From Silvania hatchlandensis (lineage in GTDB: Bacteria > Pseudomonadota > Gammaproteobacteria > Enterobacterales > Enterobacteriaceae), in NCBI RefSeq assembly GCF_025564065.1, contig NZ_JAMGZK010000050.1:124001-188000 (forward strand): a stretch of DNA of 64,000 bases, given 5' to 3'. Numbering within the stretch: the first letter of the stretch is position 1; every line of letters begins with the position of its first letter. A model generated the notes under the pieces. The model had not been told where the DNA came from, did not search any database, and saw nothing but the letters and a program-made list of their open reading frames with translations. The translations under genes were made by a program, and so were the position numbers. This document shows, piece after piece, positions 12,102 to 21,915 of this stretch.

Positions 12102-13493
12102 ATGTCCGTTAACGCCTTAGAACAGCAAGATGCGCAACCGATTGCGCAGCCGCATAACAGTGAACTGATTTACCGTCTTGAAGACCGTCCGCCGCTGGCG
12201 CAGACCTTGTTTGCCGCCTGTCAGCATCTGCTGGCGATGTTCGTGGCGGTGATCACCCCTGCCTTACTGATCTGCCAGGCGCTCGGCTTACCGGCGCAGG
12301 ACACCCAGCACATCATCAGCATGTCGCTGTTCGCGTCGGGCGTGGCCTCCATCATTCAGATTAAAGCCTGGGGTCCTGTGGGATCCGGTCTGCTGTCGAT
12401 TCAGGGCACCAGCTTTAACTTTGTCGCCCCGTTGATCATGGGCGGTACCGCGCTGAAAACCGGCGGCGCCGATGTGCCGACGATGATGGCCGCGCTGTTC
12501 GGTACCCTGATGCTGGCGAGCTGCACCGAGATGGTCATCTCCCGCGTCCTGCACCTGGCGCGTCGGATTATTACCCCGCTGGTCTCCGGCGTGGTGGTGA
12601 TGATTATCGGCCTGTCGCTGATTCAGGTGGGCTTGACCTCCATCGGGGGCGGTTACGCTGCGATGGCCGACCACACCTTCGGCGCCCCGAAAAACCTGCT
12701 GCTGGCGGGCGTGGTGCTGGCGATCATTATTCTGCTTAACCGTCAGCGTAACCCGTACCTGCGCGTCGCCTCGCTGGTGATCGCCATGGCCGCTGGCTAC
12801 CTGGCCGCCTGGGCAATGGACATGCTGCCGCAGTCCAGTGCACCGACCGACAGCCCGCTGATCATGGTGCCAACGCCGCTGTATTACGGCCTGGGCATTG
12901 ACTGGAATCTGCTTCTGCCGCTGATGCTGGTGTTTATGATCACCTCTCTGGAAACCATCGGCGACATCACCGCCACTTCCGATGTCTCTGAGCAGCCGGT
13001 CTCTGGCCCGCTATATATGAAGCGCCTGAAGGGCGGCGTGCTGGCGAACGGCCTGAACTCGTTTGTCTCCGGCGTGTTTAATACCTTCCCGAACTCCTGC
13101 TTCGGTCAGAACAACGGCGTGATCCAGCTGACCGGCGTTGCCAGCCGCTACGTGGGCTTTGTGGTGGCGCTGATGCTGATTGTGCTGGGCCTGTTCCCGG
13201 CAGTGAGCGGCTTCGTACAGCACATTCCTGAGCCGGTGCTCGGCGGCGCAACCTTAGTGATGTTTGGTACTATCGCGGCATCCGGCGTGCGCATCGTCTC
13301 CCGCGAGCCGCTGAACCGCCGCGCGATCATGATTATCGCCCTGTCGCTGGCCGTGGGTCTGGGCGTGTCGCAGCAGCCGCTGATCCTGCAGTTTGCCCCG
13401 GACTGGGTGAAAAACCTGCTCTCTTCCGGCATCGCAGCAGGCGGTATTACCGCTATCGTCCTGAACCTGATCTTCCCGCCAGAAAAGAACTAA
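12102..13493 (+). CDS. xanP: Xanthine:proton symporter XanP
   Basis: XanP imports xanthine with a proton across the inner membrane. At 463 aa it has the E. coli length and the NCS2 nucleobase-transporter pattern of about 14 hydrophobic segments. Family motifs include [14 protein letters not shown] (with the NxGxxxxTG pattern) and the preceding [16 protein letters not shown] block, where NCS2 carriers bind the purine. It is transcribed alone, followed by a long perfect hairpin. A possible PurR site lies upstream. Confidence 0.94.
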   Translation: MSVNALEQQDAQPIAQPHNSELIYRLEDRPPLAQTLFAACQHLLAMFVAVITPALLICQALGLPAQDTQHIISMSLFASGVASIIQIKAWGPVGSGLLSIQGTSFNFVAPLIMGGTALKTGGADVPTMMAALFGTLMLASCTEMVISRVLHLARRIITPLVSGVVVMIIGLSLIQVGLTSIGGGYAAMADHTFGAPKNLLLAGVVLAIIILLNRQRNPYLRVASLVIAMAAGYLAAWAMDMLPQSSAPTDSPLIMVPTPLYYGLGIDWNLLLPLMLVFMITSLETIGDITATSDVSEQPVSGPLYMKRLKGGVLANGLNSFVSGVFNTFPNSCFGQNNGVIQLTGVASRYVGFVVALMLIVLGLFPAVSGFVQHIPEPVLGGATLVMFGTIAASGVRIVSREPLNRRAIMIIALSLAVGLGVSQQPLILQFAPDWVKNLLSSGIAAGGITAIVLNLIFPPEKN

Positions 13494-13500
13494 CCCTACC

Positions 13501-13530
13501 TGTACGGCAGCAGATCGTTGCTGCCGTACA
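13501..13530 (+). terminator. Hairpin after xanP
   Basis: A perfect 12-bp stem (TGTACGGCAGCA 13501-13512 with TGCTGCCGTACA 13519-13530) closes a 6-base loop just after the xanP stop. No T-run follows, so it may act in transcript stability or in Rho-independent termination of low efficiency. Confidence 0.6.
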
Positions 13531-13612
13531 CGGAATTACACTATTCCTGCCTTGAGCATTGCGTATAAATCGTGCATAACTCCTTTATGTGCGTTTTACG
13601 TGATGGAAGACC

Positions 13613-15334
13613 ATGAAATTTATTGGAAAGCTACTCATCGGTATTCTGGTTGTTCTGCTGGTTGCGATCCTCGCGCTCTATCTCCTTGTCCAGACGCGCT
13701 GGGGCTCGGCCCAGGTCAGCCGTTGGATCACGGAAAACACCGATTACGAGCTCAGTTTCGACCAGATGGATCACCGCTTCTCGTCCCCCAGCCACCTGGT
13801 GCTGAAAAACGTCACCTTCGGTCGCGACGGTAAACCGGCGACGCTGGTCGCAAAAATGGTGGATATTGGCGTGAGCAGCCGCCAGCTGACCGACCCGCTG
13901 CACATGGATACCATCACCCTGTTTGACGGCACGCTGAACCTCTCGCCGCAAACTGCCCCTCTCCCCCTGCAGGCCGATCGCCTGCTGCTGAACAACATGG
14001 CGTTTAACAGCCCCAATACCGAGTGGGATCTGAGCGCGCAGAAGGTGACCGGCGGCGTCAGCCCGTGGCAGCCCGAAGCGGGCAATGTGCTGGGGAAAAA
14101 AGCCAACATCCAGATGAGCGCCGGGTCGCTGACGTTAAACGGCGTGCCCGCCAGCAATGTGCTGATCCAGGGCGAACTTAACGGTAAAGAGGTGGTGCTG
14201 AGCACCATTGGCGCGGACATGGCGCTGGGCTCCATGACCGGCACCGCGCGGCGCGACGCCAACGGCGGCTGGAAGGTGGACAACATGCGCCTGAACGAGA
14301 TCCGCCTGCAGAGCGATAAATCTCTGGCCGACTTTTTTGCCCCCATCACCACCCTGCCGTCGCTGCAGATTGGCCGCCTGGACGTGACCGACGCCCGCCT
14401 GCAGGGGCCGGACTGGGCCGTCACCGATCTCGATTTAAGCCTGCGCAACCTGACCCTGAGTAAGGGCGACTGGCAGAGCGAGGACGGTCGTCTGTCGATG
14501 AATGCCAGCGAATTTATCTACGGTTCCGTGCATCTGTTCGACCCGATCCTGAATGCGGAATTCTCCCCGCAGGGGATGGCCCTGCGCCAGTTCACCTCAC
14601 GCTGGGAAGGCGGGATGGTGCGCACCTCCGGTAACTGGTTGCGCAGCGGCAAGGCGCTGGTGCTGGATGATGTCGCTATCGCCGGGCTAGAATACACCTT
14701 GCCGCAGAACTGGAAAGCGCAGTGGATGGAAACGTTGCCGACGTGGCTGAACAGCGTCACGCTGCGCAAATTCGGCCTGAGTCGCAACCTGGTGATCGAC
14801 GTGGATCCGATCTTCCCGTGGCAGATCACCGCTCTCGACGGTTACGGCACTAATCTGCAGCTGGCGAAAGATCGCCAGTGGGGCGTCTGGGGCGGCACCG
14901 CCACCCTGAACGGGGCAGCCGCCACTTTTAACCGCGTGGACGTGCGCCGTCCGTCAATAGCGCTGACGGCAAATGCCTCGACGGTGGCGATCGGCGAGCT
15001 GAGCGCCTTTACTGAAAAAGGCATTCTGGAAGCCAGGGCCAGCATTTCGCAGCAGCCTGCGCGTCAGGCAACCATCAGCCTGACCGGGCGCGGCGTACCG
15101 CTGAACATCGTGCAGCAGTGGGGCTGGCCGGCGCTGCCGGTGACGGGCGATGGCAATATTCAGCTCACCGCTAGCGGCAACGTGCAGGCGAACGCGCCGC
15201 TAAAACCGACGGTCAATGGCAGGCTGAATGCGGTAAACATGGATAAACAGCAGGTGACGCAGACGATGACGGGCGGGCAGGTCAGTACGGTTGCGGAGCC
15301 GGTTGTTACACACTCACCCCAGCCCTCTCCCTGA
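13613..15334 (+). CDS. yicH: AsmA-family protein YicH
   Basis: YicH belongs to the AsmA family: a single N-terminal transmembrane segment (about residues 5-25) anchors a long periplasmic beta-rich domain. Family members are thought to move lipids between membranes, but YicH itself has no firm role. The product is 573 aa. Its last ten or so residues (VVTHSPQPSP) and the stop codon come from a palindromic repeat, so the native C-terminus may have been replaced. It converges on yicI. Confidence 0.88.
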   Translation: MKFIGKLLIGILVVLLVAILALYLLVQTRWGSAQVSRWITENTDYELSFDQMDHRFSSPSHLVLKNVTFGRDGKPATLVAKMVDIGVSSRQLTDPLHMDTITLFDGTLNLSPQTAPLPLQADRLLLNNMAFNSPNTEWDLSAQKVTGGVSPWQPEAGNVLGKKANIQMSAGSLTLNGVPASNVLIQGELNGKEVVLSTIGADMALGSMTGTARRDANGGWKVDNMRLNEIRLQSDKSLADFFAPITTLPSLQIGRLDVTDARLQGPDWAVTDLDLSLRNLTLSKGDWQSEDGRLSMNASEFIYGSVHLFDPILNAEFSPQGMALRQFTSRWEGGMVRTSGNWLRSGKALVLDDVAIAGLEYTLPQNWKAQWMETLPTWLNSVTLRKFGLSRNLVIDVDPIFPWQITALDGYGTNLQLAKDRQWGVWGGTATLNGAAATFNRVDVRRPSIALTANASTVAIGELSAFTEKGILEARASISQQPARQATISLTGRGVPLNIVQQWGWPALPVTGDGNIQLTASGNVQANAPLKPTVNGRLNAVNMDKQQVTQTMTGGQVSTVAEPVVTHSPQPSP

Positions 15335-15401
15335 AGGGAGAGGGAGCAAACCAGTACTCACTATTCCCTCTCCCCGATGGGGAGAGGGAATAGTGAGGGG
15401 A
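15311..15401. repeat. Inverted pair of CCCTCTCCC/GGGAGAGGG palindromes
   Basis: The first copy (15313-15347) reads CTCACCCC, then CCCTCTCCCT and AGGGAGAGGG around a short loop. The second (15364-15400) is in the opposite orientation: CCCTCTCCCC and GGGGAGAGGG followed by GTGAGGGG. The pair forms a composite element between the convergent genes yicH and yicI. Single or paired copies recur at 21.7, 26.75, 48.23, 49.27 and 49.33 kb. Confidence 0.85.
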
Positions 15402-15402
15402 C

Positions 15403-17721
15403 TCAGAGGTGAATCACCACCTCATTCCCTTCAGCTTTCACCACCACGCCCCACTCGCTACCCACGTGTGACGCACCTTTAACGCCGCTAATCTGCTGCA
15501 CATTACGTAAACAGACGGACCAGCCCCGCGCCTCGCCGCTCCCCTTCAGGGTCAGGGTGTTGCCCGTGCGCGTTGCGGTCAGGGCAAACGCCACGGCACC
15601 GTTCAACTCAGGCACTTCACTTACCGCTGTCGCGCCATCGTCGAGGTTAAACAGCTGGAAGGCTGTCCCCTTGTTCCAGGCGTAGTCCGGCTTCTGGTCA
15701 TTGTTGCCCAGCGCCAGCAGGGTGTTGTCGCGCACGTACACCGGCAGGCTCTGGAAGTCGTGCTGCTGTTTATGCCAGCGGCTGCCCGGGATTTGATCGT
15801 TATGCCACAGGTGCGTCCAGCGCCCTTCCGGCAGATAAAACTGCACGTCACCCGCCTCGCTGAACACCGGCGCAACCAGCACCGAATCACCGAGCATGTA
15901 CTGGCGGTCGAGATAGTCGCACGCCGGATCGTCCGGGAACTCGAGCATCATCGCCCGCAGCATCGGGGTGCCGTGCTCCCGGGCCAGCGCCGCCTGACGA
16001 TACAGGTACGGCATCATCCGGCATTTAAGCTGCGTGAAGTGGCGCACCACGTCGCAGGACTCATCGTCGTACGCCCAGGGTACCCGGTAGGATTTGCTCC
16101 CGTGCAGGCGGCTGTGGCTGGAGAGCAGCCCGAACGCGCACCAGCGTTTATAGACATCTGCCGGAGCGGTATTTTCGAACCCGCCGATATCGTGGCTCCA
16201 GAAACCAAACCCGGAGAGCCCAATCGACAGCCCGCCGCGCAGGCTTTCGGCCATCGATTCGTAGTTGGCGTAACAGTCGCCACCCCAGTGCACCGGGAAC
16301 TGTTGCGCCCCCACCGAGGCCGAACGGGCAAACAGCACCGCCTCTTCCTCGCCGACGGTCTCTTTCAGCACGTTCCACACCAGCTCGTTATAGATGTAGG
16401 CATAGTGGTTGTGCATTTTCTGCGGATCGCTGCCGTCATGCCACACCACGTCCGTCGGGATGCGCTCGCCGAAGTCGGTCTTGAAGCAATCGACGCCGAT
16501 ATCCACCAGGCCTTTCAGCTTGTCGGCATACCATGCACAGGCTTCCGGATTGGTGAAGTCGTAGATCGCCAGCCCGGGCTGCCATTTATCCCACTGCCAC
16601 AGCGAGCCATCCGGACGTTTCAGCAGATAGCCCTTCTCTTTCAGCTCTTTGAAGATCGGGGATTTCTGCCCGATGTACGGGTTGATCCACACGCAGACCT
16701 TCAGCCCTTTCGATTTAAGGCGGCGGATCATCCCTTCCGGATCCGGGAAGGTCACCGGGTCCCATTCAAAATCGCACCACTGGAAGGCCTTCATCCAGAA
16801 GCAGTCGAAGTGGAAGACGTGCAGCGGCAGGTCGCGCTCGGCCATGCCGTCGATAAAGCTGTTGACCGTCGCTTCATCGTAATTGGTGGTAAACGAGGTG
16901 GTGAGCCACAGGCCGAATGACCACGCCGGTGGCAGCGCCGGACGCCCGGTAAATTGCGTATAGCGGTTGAGCACCTCTTTCGGCGTTGGGCCGTCGATGA
17001 CGAAATATTCCAGATACTCGCCTTCGACGCTGAACTGCACCTTGGAGACTTTCTCGGAGCCGATTTCGAACGAGACGTTTTCCGGGTGGTTCACCAGCAC
17101 GCCGTAGCCGCGGTTGGTGAGGTAGAACGGGATATTTTTGTAGGACTGCTCGGTGCTGGTGCCGCCGTCGCGGTTCCAGGTTTCGACCGTCTGACCGTTG
17201 CGCACCAGAGCGGTAAAGCGCTCGCCCAGGCCGTAGACCGTTTCGCCCACGCCCAGATCCAGCCGCTCGAACATATAGTTGCGATCGCTGTTGCCGTCCT
17301 GCACGTAGCCGTTGTTTTTCAGCTGGCTGCCGGTGATGCGCTGGCCACCCCTGAGGAAATCCAGCGCCCAGAACTCGCCCTTAGTAACGCGAACGCTGAC
17401 GTTGCCGCTTTTCAGTTCGGCAAATTCGGCGTTGTTTTCAATCTGCACCTTCACATCTTTCAGGACATTAAGTGGATAATGCGGGCCGTTATCCACCCCA
17501 CCCTGGAAGTGCTCGATGCGCACACCGACAATGCCTTCCTGCGGCGCAAACAGGCGCACCGTGAACATTAAGGTGTCCAGCTGCCCGGCGCGCTCGCGCA
17601 CGTCGCGCGGCGCCACATACACCACCAGGTCGTTACCCTGCTGTTCCACCTCGAATACCTGAACCGGCGAAATCACATTCATACCCGGTTGAATAAGCCA
17701 GTTTCCATCACTGATTTTCAT
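15403..17721 (-). CDS. yicI: Alpha-xylosidase YicI (GH31)
   Basis: YicI releases alpha-linked xylose from isoprimeverose-like disaccharides in the cytosol. The 772-aa product matches E. coli YicI in length. The GH31 nucleophile Asp is in KTDFGE (about residue 416) and the acid/base Asp in SHDIGGFE (about 482). The order is N-terminal beta-sandwich, (beta/alpha)8 barrel, then C-terminal beta domains. It lies 12 bp downstream of yicJ and forms a transporter-enzyme operon with it. Confidence 0.97.
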   Translation of the reverse strand: MKISDGNWLIQPGMNVISPVQVFEVEQQGNDLVVYVAPRDVRERAGQLDTLMFTVRLFAPQEGIVGVRIEHFQGGVDNGPHYPLNVLKDVKVQIENNAEFAELKSGNVSVRVTKGEFWALDFLRGGQRITGSQLKNNGYVQDGNSDRNYMFERLDLGVGETVYGLGERFTALVRNGQTVETWNRDGGTSTEQSYKNIPFYLTNRGYGVLVNHPENVSFEIGSEKVSKVQFSVEGEYLEYFVIDGPTPKEVLNRYTQFTGRPALPPAWSFGLWLTTSFTTNYDEATVNSFIDGMAERDLPLHVFHFDCFWMKAFQWCDFEWDPVTFPDPEGMIRRLKSKGLKVCVWINPYIGQKSPIFKELKEKGYLLKRPDGSLWQWDKWQPGLAIYDFTNPEACAWYADKLKGLVDIGVDCFKTDFGERIPTDVVWHDGSDPQKMHNHYAYIYNELVWNVLKETVGEEEAVLFARSASVGAQQFPVHWGGDCYANYESMAESLRGGLSIGLSGFGFWSHDIGGFENTAPADVYKRWCAFGLLSSHSRLHGSKSYRVPWAYDDESCDVVRHFTQLKCRMMPYLYRQAALAREHGTPMLRAMMLEFPDDPACDYLDRQYMLGDSVLVAPVFSEAGDVQFYLPEGRWTHLWHNDQIPGSRWHKQQHDFQSLPVYVRDNTLLALGNNDQKPDYAWNKGTAFQLFNLDDGATAVSEVPELNGAVAFALTATRTGNTLTLKGSGEARGWSVCLRNVQQISGVKGASHVGSEWGVVVKAEGNEVVIHL

Positions 17722-17733
17722 GCTTACATCCTC

Positions 17734-19128
17734 TTAGTTCTGTAATTCTTTGCTGACCGGCAGCGTGTTGAAGTCCTGCTGATTTCGGCGTGCGCCCTGC
17801 GCCAGATCGTCCATGATTTTGAGCAGGAACGGCGTTTTCAGGCTGTAGAAGCGTTTGGCGATAATCGCGCTCAGCAGGTAGCACGCGGCCGGAACCAGCG
17901 TAAACAGGGCAATGATGATGCTGATGGTGGCGCTATTCTGGGTTTTGGCTGCAGCATCGTACCCGCCGCCTGCCAGCATCCAGCCAATGAGTGCCCCGCC
18001 GATCGCCAGGCCCAGCTTGAGCACGAACAGCGTGCCCGCGAAGCTGATGCCAGTCAGGCGTTTGCCATTGGTCCATTCGCCGTAGTCGACGGTATCGGAC
18101 ATCATCACCCACTGGATCGGCGTCACCAGCTGGTGCAGGACGCCAATCACAAAGATAAAGCCGAACATGGTGATGCTGGCCTGCATCGGGACGAAGAACA
18201 TCGCCACGCTCGCCACCGCCAGCAGGGCGTTGGTCCACCAGAAGACGCTGACTTTGCACTTCCAGTCGGTGAGCGGTTTGGCCAGCGCCGAGCCAATCAG
18301 GTTGCCGACGCAGTAGGTGGTGAGGAAGGCGACGAACAGCTCCGGCGAGCCGAGGATCCAGGTGACGTAATACATCATCGCGCCGCCGCGCACGCAGACC
18401 GCGAGGATATTGAGGATGGTGAGCAGCCCGACGATGCGCCACTGGTCGTTTTGCCAGATATCGCGCAGATCTTCGCGCATGCCCGACGTGCTCGGCGGCA
18501 CCTGGATGCGCTCTTTGGTGGTGAAGAAGCAGAACGCCAGCATCAGGAACGCCACCACCGACAGCACCGCGATGCCGCCCTGGAAGCCAAACGCTTTATC
18601 GTCGCCGCCAATCAGATTCACCAGCGGCATCATCAGCACCGTCGAGAGCATGCCGCCCGCGGTCGCCAGCACAAAGCGCCAGGACTGCAGGGAGATGCGC
18701 TGCGTCGGGTCGTTGGTGATCACTCCGCCCAGCGCGCAGTACGGGATATTGACCACGGTATACAGCAGGGTCAGCAGGGTGTAGGTGACGGCGGCGTAGA
18801 TCATTTTGCCGTTCAGGCTGAGGTCTGGCGTGGTGTAGGCCAGCACGCAGACCAGGCCGAACGGGATCGCCCCAAACAAAATCCACGGCCGGAACTTACC
18901 CCAGCGGCTGCGGGTCCGGTCGGCCAGTAGGCCCATGCACGGGTCGGAGATAGCATCCAGCGCACGCGCCAGCAGGAACATGGTGCCGACAAACCCGGCG
19001 GGAATGCCGAAGATATCGGTGTAAAAAAACATCATGTACAACATAACGTTATCGAAAATGATGTGACTGGCAGCGTCACCCATGCCGTAACCAATTTTCT
19101 CTTTGACGGATAAGACTTCACTTTTCAT
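17734..19128 (-). CDS. yicJ: GPH-family sugar transporter YicJ
   Basis: YicJ is a cation-coupled sugar carrier of the glycoside-pentoside-hexuronide (MelB-like) family with 12 predicted membrane segments. The 464-aa protein begins with the conserved VKEKIGYGMGDAASHIIFDNV block and has the loop motif DPCMGLLADRTRSRWGKFRPW. It probably imports the alpha-xyloside hydrolysed by YicI. It is the first gene of yicJI. A second GPH carrier lies on the other side of selC at 21.9 kb. Confidence 0.92.
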   Translation of the reverse strand: MKSEVLSVKEKIGYGMGDAASHIIFDNVMLYMMFFYTDIFGIPAGFVGTMFLLARALDAISDPCMGLLADRTRSRWGKFRPWILFGAIPFGLVCVLAYTTPDLSLNGKMIYAAVTYTLLTLLYTVVNIPYCALGGVITNDPTQRISLQSWRFVLATAGGMLSTVLMMPLVNLIGGDDKAFGFQGGIAVLSVVAFLMLAFCFFTTKERIQVPPSTSGMREDLRDIWQNDQWRIVGLLTILNILAVCVRGGAMMYYVTWILGSPELFVAFLTTYCVGNLIGSALAKPLTDWKCKVSVFWWTNALLAVASVAMFFVPMQASITMFGFIFVIGVLHQLVTPIQWVMMSDTVDYGEWTNGKRLTGISFAGTLFVLKLGLAIGGALIGWMLAGGGYDAAAKTQNSATISIIIALFTLVPAACYLLSAIIAKRFYSLKTPFLLKIMDDLAQGARRNQQDFNTLPVSKELQN

Positions 19129-19413
19129 GGCTGTTCCTGCGCCCGAAATGGGCTCTGAGACCGGTTACAGGTTTTGTAAACGATCCCCTTCCCGTCAGGT
19201 ATTCCGTTTTCTGGTTACGTTTTTACGATTCTTGTTTTTTGTGATCGCGGTAAAACTGCTGACACCAAAAATGTAACATGAGGATTTCGTTGAGATTTAT
19301 CGTCTAAAGGTAAGGCAGGTCAAAAAAGGGGAAGAAATAAGTGAGCGAAAGATTGGGGTAAATGATTGAAAGTAGATATAATGCGCCCCGCCTCCATGTA
19401 GCAATCGAGGCGC

Positions 19414-19508
19414 GGAAGATCGTCATCTCCGGTGAGGTGGCTGGACTTCAAATCCAGTTGGGGCCGCCAGCGGTCCTGGGCAGGTTCGACTCCTGTGATC
19501 TTCCGCCA
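19414..19508 (+). tRNA. selC: Selenocysteine tRNA, anticodon TCA
   Basis: The 95-base gene matches E. coli selC almost base for base: GGAAGATC acceptor start, long variable arm, TCA anticodon in GACTTCAAATCC, T-arm GGTTCGACTCC and encoded CCA end. tRNA-Sec inserts selenocysteine at UGA with SelB. selC is a well-known integration site for islands and prophages, and the genes directly downstream here are foreign-looking. Confidence 0.99.
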
Positions 19509-19513
19509 GTTTT

Positions 19514-20725
19514 TTACTTTTTCTCGCGAACTTTTTTATAGTATGAAATAGATTCATTTAGCCAATTTGGTTGTGCTAGATTTTTAATTACCCATTGTAT
19601 AAATTTTTCTGAATATCGATGTCGATTATCAATAGTATAATACATATCTGAGCTCTTTGTTTTTTGTACGTTATGTTTTTTAATAATAGCTGAGAATGAA
19701 TATGTGGTTATCCTAACATCGCTTTGCAACTCATTGACTCTCTTGATTGCAGAGCCTTGATAATAAGGATGGGTAATATCGGGATCACGAGTCTCTCTGA
19801 TAATAATTGCATTACTCCCGCTATTACCCATACCTAAGGATAGATCGCTTTCTTTTTCATTTTTCGTTAAGATGAGCCTATAATCTACAGCTATGCTAAA
19901 TGAATTGGAATTTTGCTCTTTATCTGTGCTATGAAACCGAGCCAAAAATTCTTTTGCAATATGAGCCGTCATCTCTCCATAATTTTCTTTTATCGTAGCG
20001 ATATCACTTCTAGGTCCATCCACGACAAGGCTTAACATTCCTACACTCTGCCCTGCTAACGGTGAAGCTCCGGTTTCATTCAAATATCTCTGTTGATAAT
20101 TTAAAACATTGGCTTGAAAAAGGCGTGATAGCTCAGGTTGTAGCTCAGGAAGAAGGAGATGTATGGCCCCATCTCGCAGTTCGATCAATGTATCAAGATT
20201 CTTTTTAACGGGATCATTTTGTTGCAACCGTCTATTAATTGCTTCAGAAATGCATATAGAATATCCATTCTTTTTAAAGACTGAATCTATACCTACAGAC
20301 TTTATCATTTCTGCTTTTAACAAAAGCTCCCATGCATTTACCGATAAAATACAAAATGCTTCTACCCGGTTACCTAAGCTAGGTCTATTATACACTTCCA
20401 AAGATAATATAAATGCATCTAAACTTCTCCTCAGAAGAGATTTATATATCTTCATATCTGGAGTAAGTATTTTAGCTTTTAACGACTGGGACATTAATAA
20501 TATAAAATCATCATTTGAGAGTTTATGAATCCCCTCGCACCTCCATATTTTCCCATCAACGCTATGTACATACTGACCATTCAACTTCTCATTTATGTAT
20601 TTTCTAATACTATTTTCACTATACCCAGTTTCATTTGCCAAATCTAGCGCAGTAAAGATTGTTTTATTATTATCATGTTTCCTAAGAGCATCTAATAATT
20701 TACGTTGATTGGCTGTGCGTGTCAT
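19514..20725 (-). CDS. wHTH-HEPN-like protein (DUF3644 type)
   Basis: A 403-aa protein coded in distinctly AT-rich DNA, starting five bases from the 3' end of selC. Residues about 1-65 look like a winged helix-turn-helix. Residues about 95-210 resemble DUF3644: the [10 protein letters not shown] block (131-140) is followed by LRDGAIHLL, in which R184 and H189 form an RxxxxH motif as in HEPN ribonucleases. The C-terminal half (about 230-403) is not recognised. The function is unknown; a defence or abortive-infection RNase is an inference from motif, codon use and position. The small RHH gene at 20776 lies 50 bp upstream on the same strand. Confidence 0.7.
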   Translation of the reverse strand: MTRTANQRKLLDALRKHDNNKTIFTALDLANETGYSENSIRKYINEKLNGQYVHSVDGKIWRCEGIHKLSNDDFILLMSQSLKAKILTPDMKIYKSLLRRSLDAFILSLEVYNRPSLGNRVEAFCILSVNAWELLLKAEMIKSVGIDSVFKKNGYSICISEAINRRLQQNDPVKKNLDTLIELRDGAIHLLLPELQPELSRLFQANVLNYQQRYLNETGASPLAGQSVGMLSLVVDGPRSDIATIKENYGEMTAHIAKEFLARFHSTDKEQNSNSFSIAVDYRLILTKNEKESDLSLGMGNSGSNAIIIRETRDPDITHPYYQGSAIKRVNELQSDVRITTYSFSAIIKKHNVQKTKSSDMYYTIDNRHRYSEKFIQWVIKNLAQPNWLNESISYYKKVREKK

Positions 20726-20775
20726 AGTAAATTCCTTTTTAATTGCTGAGCAATTTATTTAAAATTTGACCTTAA

Positions 20776-20967
20776 TCACCCTTTAGGTTCTAAACCTTTT
20801 TGCCTTAAAGCCGCCCTCGCCAGTTCCTTCAACCAGCTGGCGAGACTCACCCCTTCTTCCGCTGCCACAGCATCCAGTTGTTCCTTCAATGCCGGATCAA
20901 TACGCATTTTAAACTGCGGAGATTGTCCGCCGCCTTTAGGTTTTTTTTCGCGCGCTATGATTGACAT
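20776..20967 (-). CDS. Small ribbon-helix-helix / HicB-antitoxin-like protein
   Basis: A 63-aa protein with a basic, glycine-rich N-terminus and a ribbon-helix-helix core: beta-strand FKMRIDPALK, then two helices (EQLDAVAAEEG, SLASWLKELARAAL). This resembles the C-terminal DNA-binding part of HicB antitoxins and Arc-type repressors. A ribosome site (AGGTGG) precedes the ATG. It is the promoter-proximal neighbour of the wHTH-HEPN gene and has balanced base composition, unlike that gene. It may be the regulator or antidote of its neighbour, or a lone regulator. Confidence 0.6.
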   Translation of the reverse strand: MSIIAREKKPKGGGQSPQFKMRIDPALKEQLDAVAAEEGVSLASWLKELARAALRQKGLEPKG

Positions 20968-21092
20968 GGGGCCACCTATCCATCTAATCTGAACTCTTAT
21001 AGGAGGCCACCTAAACCTCCTGTACTAGCAACGCTCCATTGTGCTCGAACACACCGGAGCGTCTAACCTCACCAACTATCAAGGAGTTGATT

Positions 21093-21383
21093 ATGGCTGA
21101 TTCGCATTCTACCCCAGACACCACCGCAACCGGAACTGAGCGTACATTAATTGTGGGATATCGCCCGCACGGTCTTGATCGCAGTACGCCAAACCTGATC
21201 CTTTCCGGCAAATGGCTGCGTGCGGCGGGGTTTGATACTGGCGATAAGGTGACGATAAAAGTTATGGATGGCTGCATTGTGGTGATGGCGCACAACCCGC
21301 ATGAGAAGAAGCTTCTGGACGAATTAAAGCAGGCGCAGCAGAAGCTGAAAGGGATTGAAGGGGCGCTGGCTCTCGCGTCATGA
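21093..21383 (+). CDS. symE: SymE-family toxin-like protein
   Basis: A 96-aa protein of the SymE family. The core LILSGKWLRAAGFDTGDKVTIKVMDGCIVVMAHNP matches the AbrB-like fold of E. coli SymE (LKGQWLEAAGFATG, VKVMEGCIVLTA). SymE is an SOS-induced toxin that condenses nucleic acids and is repressed by the antisense RNA SymR over its 5' region. Start chosen at MADSHS because AAGGAG lies seven bases upstream; the frame extends to 21039 without a ribosome site. I saw no clear LexA box. The gene diverges from the RHH gene. Confidence 0.8.
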   Translation: MADSHSTPDTTATGTERTLIVGYRPHGLDRSTPNLILSGKWLRAAGFDTGDKVTIKVMDGCIVVMAHNPHEKKLLDELKQAQQKLKGIEGALALAS

Positions 21384-21720
21384 TCGGAGATTAAACCAGC
21401 AATGAAGAAAATTTTATAAGGCAAATAGCCTACAGCGGCTCCCTGGTCCGGCTGAAAATCGCCGAAGCGTTTCCTGTAGGCCGGGGCGAGGCGCATGGAT
21501 GCGCCGAGAGGGCGTGACCTACATGGATGTAGGATCGCGCCCGACCCGAAAGCCGGAAGGAATAAGCTGAGGGTACCGCGCAGCGGCGATTTTCTCTGCC
21601 GGGAGCCGGGGTAGCCAGGGGGGAGGCGGTGCACGGTGATCCCCCCTGGCACGTTCACAGGTGACGCGATTGACAGAGATGTGCAGAACGTAAAGTGAAC
21701 GGAACCACCACCCCAGCCGC
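21384..21720 (+). other. GC-rich structured non-coding tract after symE
   Basis: Over 330 bases contain no convincing gene but several palindromes: GGCGCATGGATGCGCC (21490-21505), CCTACATGGATGTAGG (21518-21533), and a perfect 11-bp stem GCCAGGGGGGA (21614-21624) with TCCCCCCTGGC (21640-21650) around a 15-base loop. The density of hairpins suggests a structured RNA or a remnant of a small mobile repeat. The strand and function are unknown. A 215-aa frame on the minus strand crosses it but has no family features. Confidence 0.5.
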
Positions 21721-21723
21721 ATG

Positions 21724-21766
21724 CTCCCCCTCACCCCCAGCCCTCTCCCTAAATGGAGAGGGAGCC
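21724..21766. repeat. CCCTCTCCC/GGGAGAGGG-type palindrome
   Basis: A copy of the family described at 15.3 kb: CCCCTCACCCCCAG, then CCCTCTCCCT and a GGAGAGGGAG arm. It lies about 150 bp before the GPH transporter start, in the symE-transporter gap. Confidence 0.8.
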
Positions 21767-21915
21767 GACCAGCCCACCCCTGTGACCCCCCTCACAACTC
21801 CACCTTAAACCCAGCACCACGCAAAAAATCGGAACTCTATAAACAAAGGCTGGCAAGCCGCCCCCAAGCGCCCCGGTATACTCAGCACGACACCAATCAG
21901 AATGAGTACGCCACA

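Noticed and set aside
15760..16920. 386-aa plus-strand frame opposite yicI
   Set aside because: Antisense shadow of the alpha-xylosidase gene; no ribosome site and no domain.
18133..18930. 265-aa plus-strand frame opposite yicJ
   Set aside because: Highly charged, repetitive His/Arg/Asp composition typical of the complement of a membrane-protein gene.
21011..21658. 215-aa minus-strand frame across symE and the structured tract
   Set aside because: It overlaps the well-supported symE on the other strand, is proline/serine/arginine rich and has no recognisable domain; it looks like a by-product of GC-rich palindromes.
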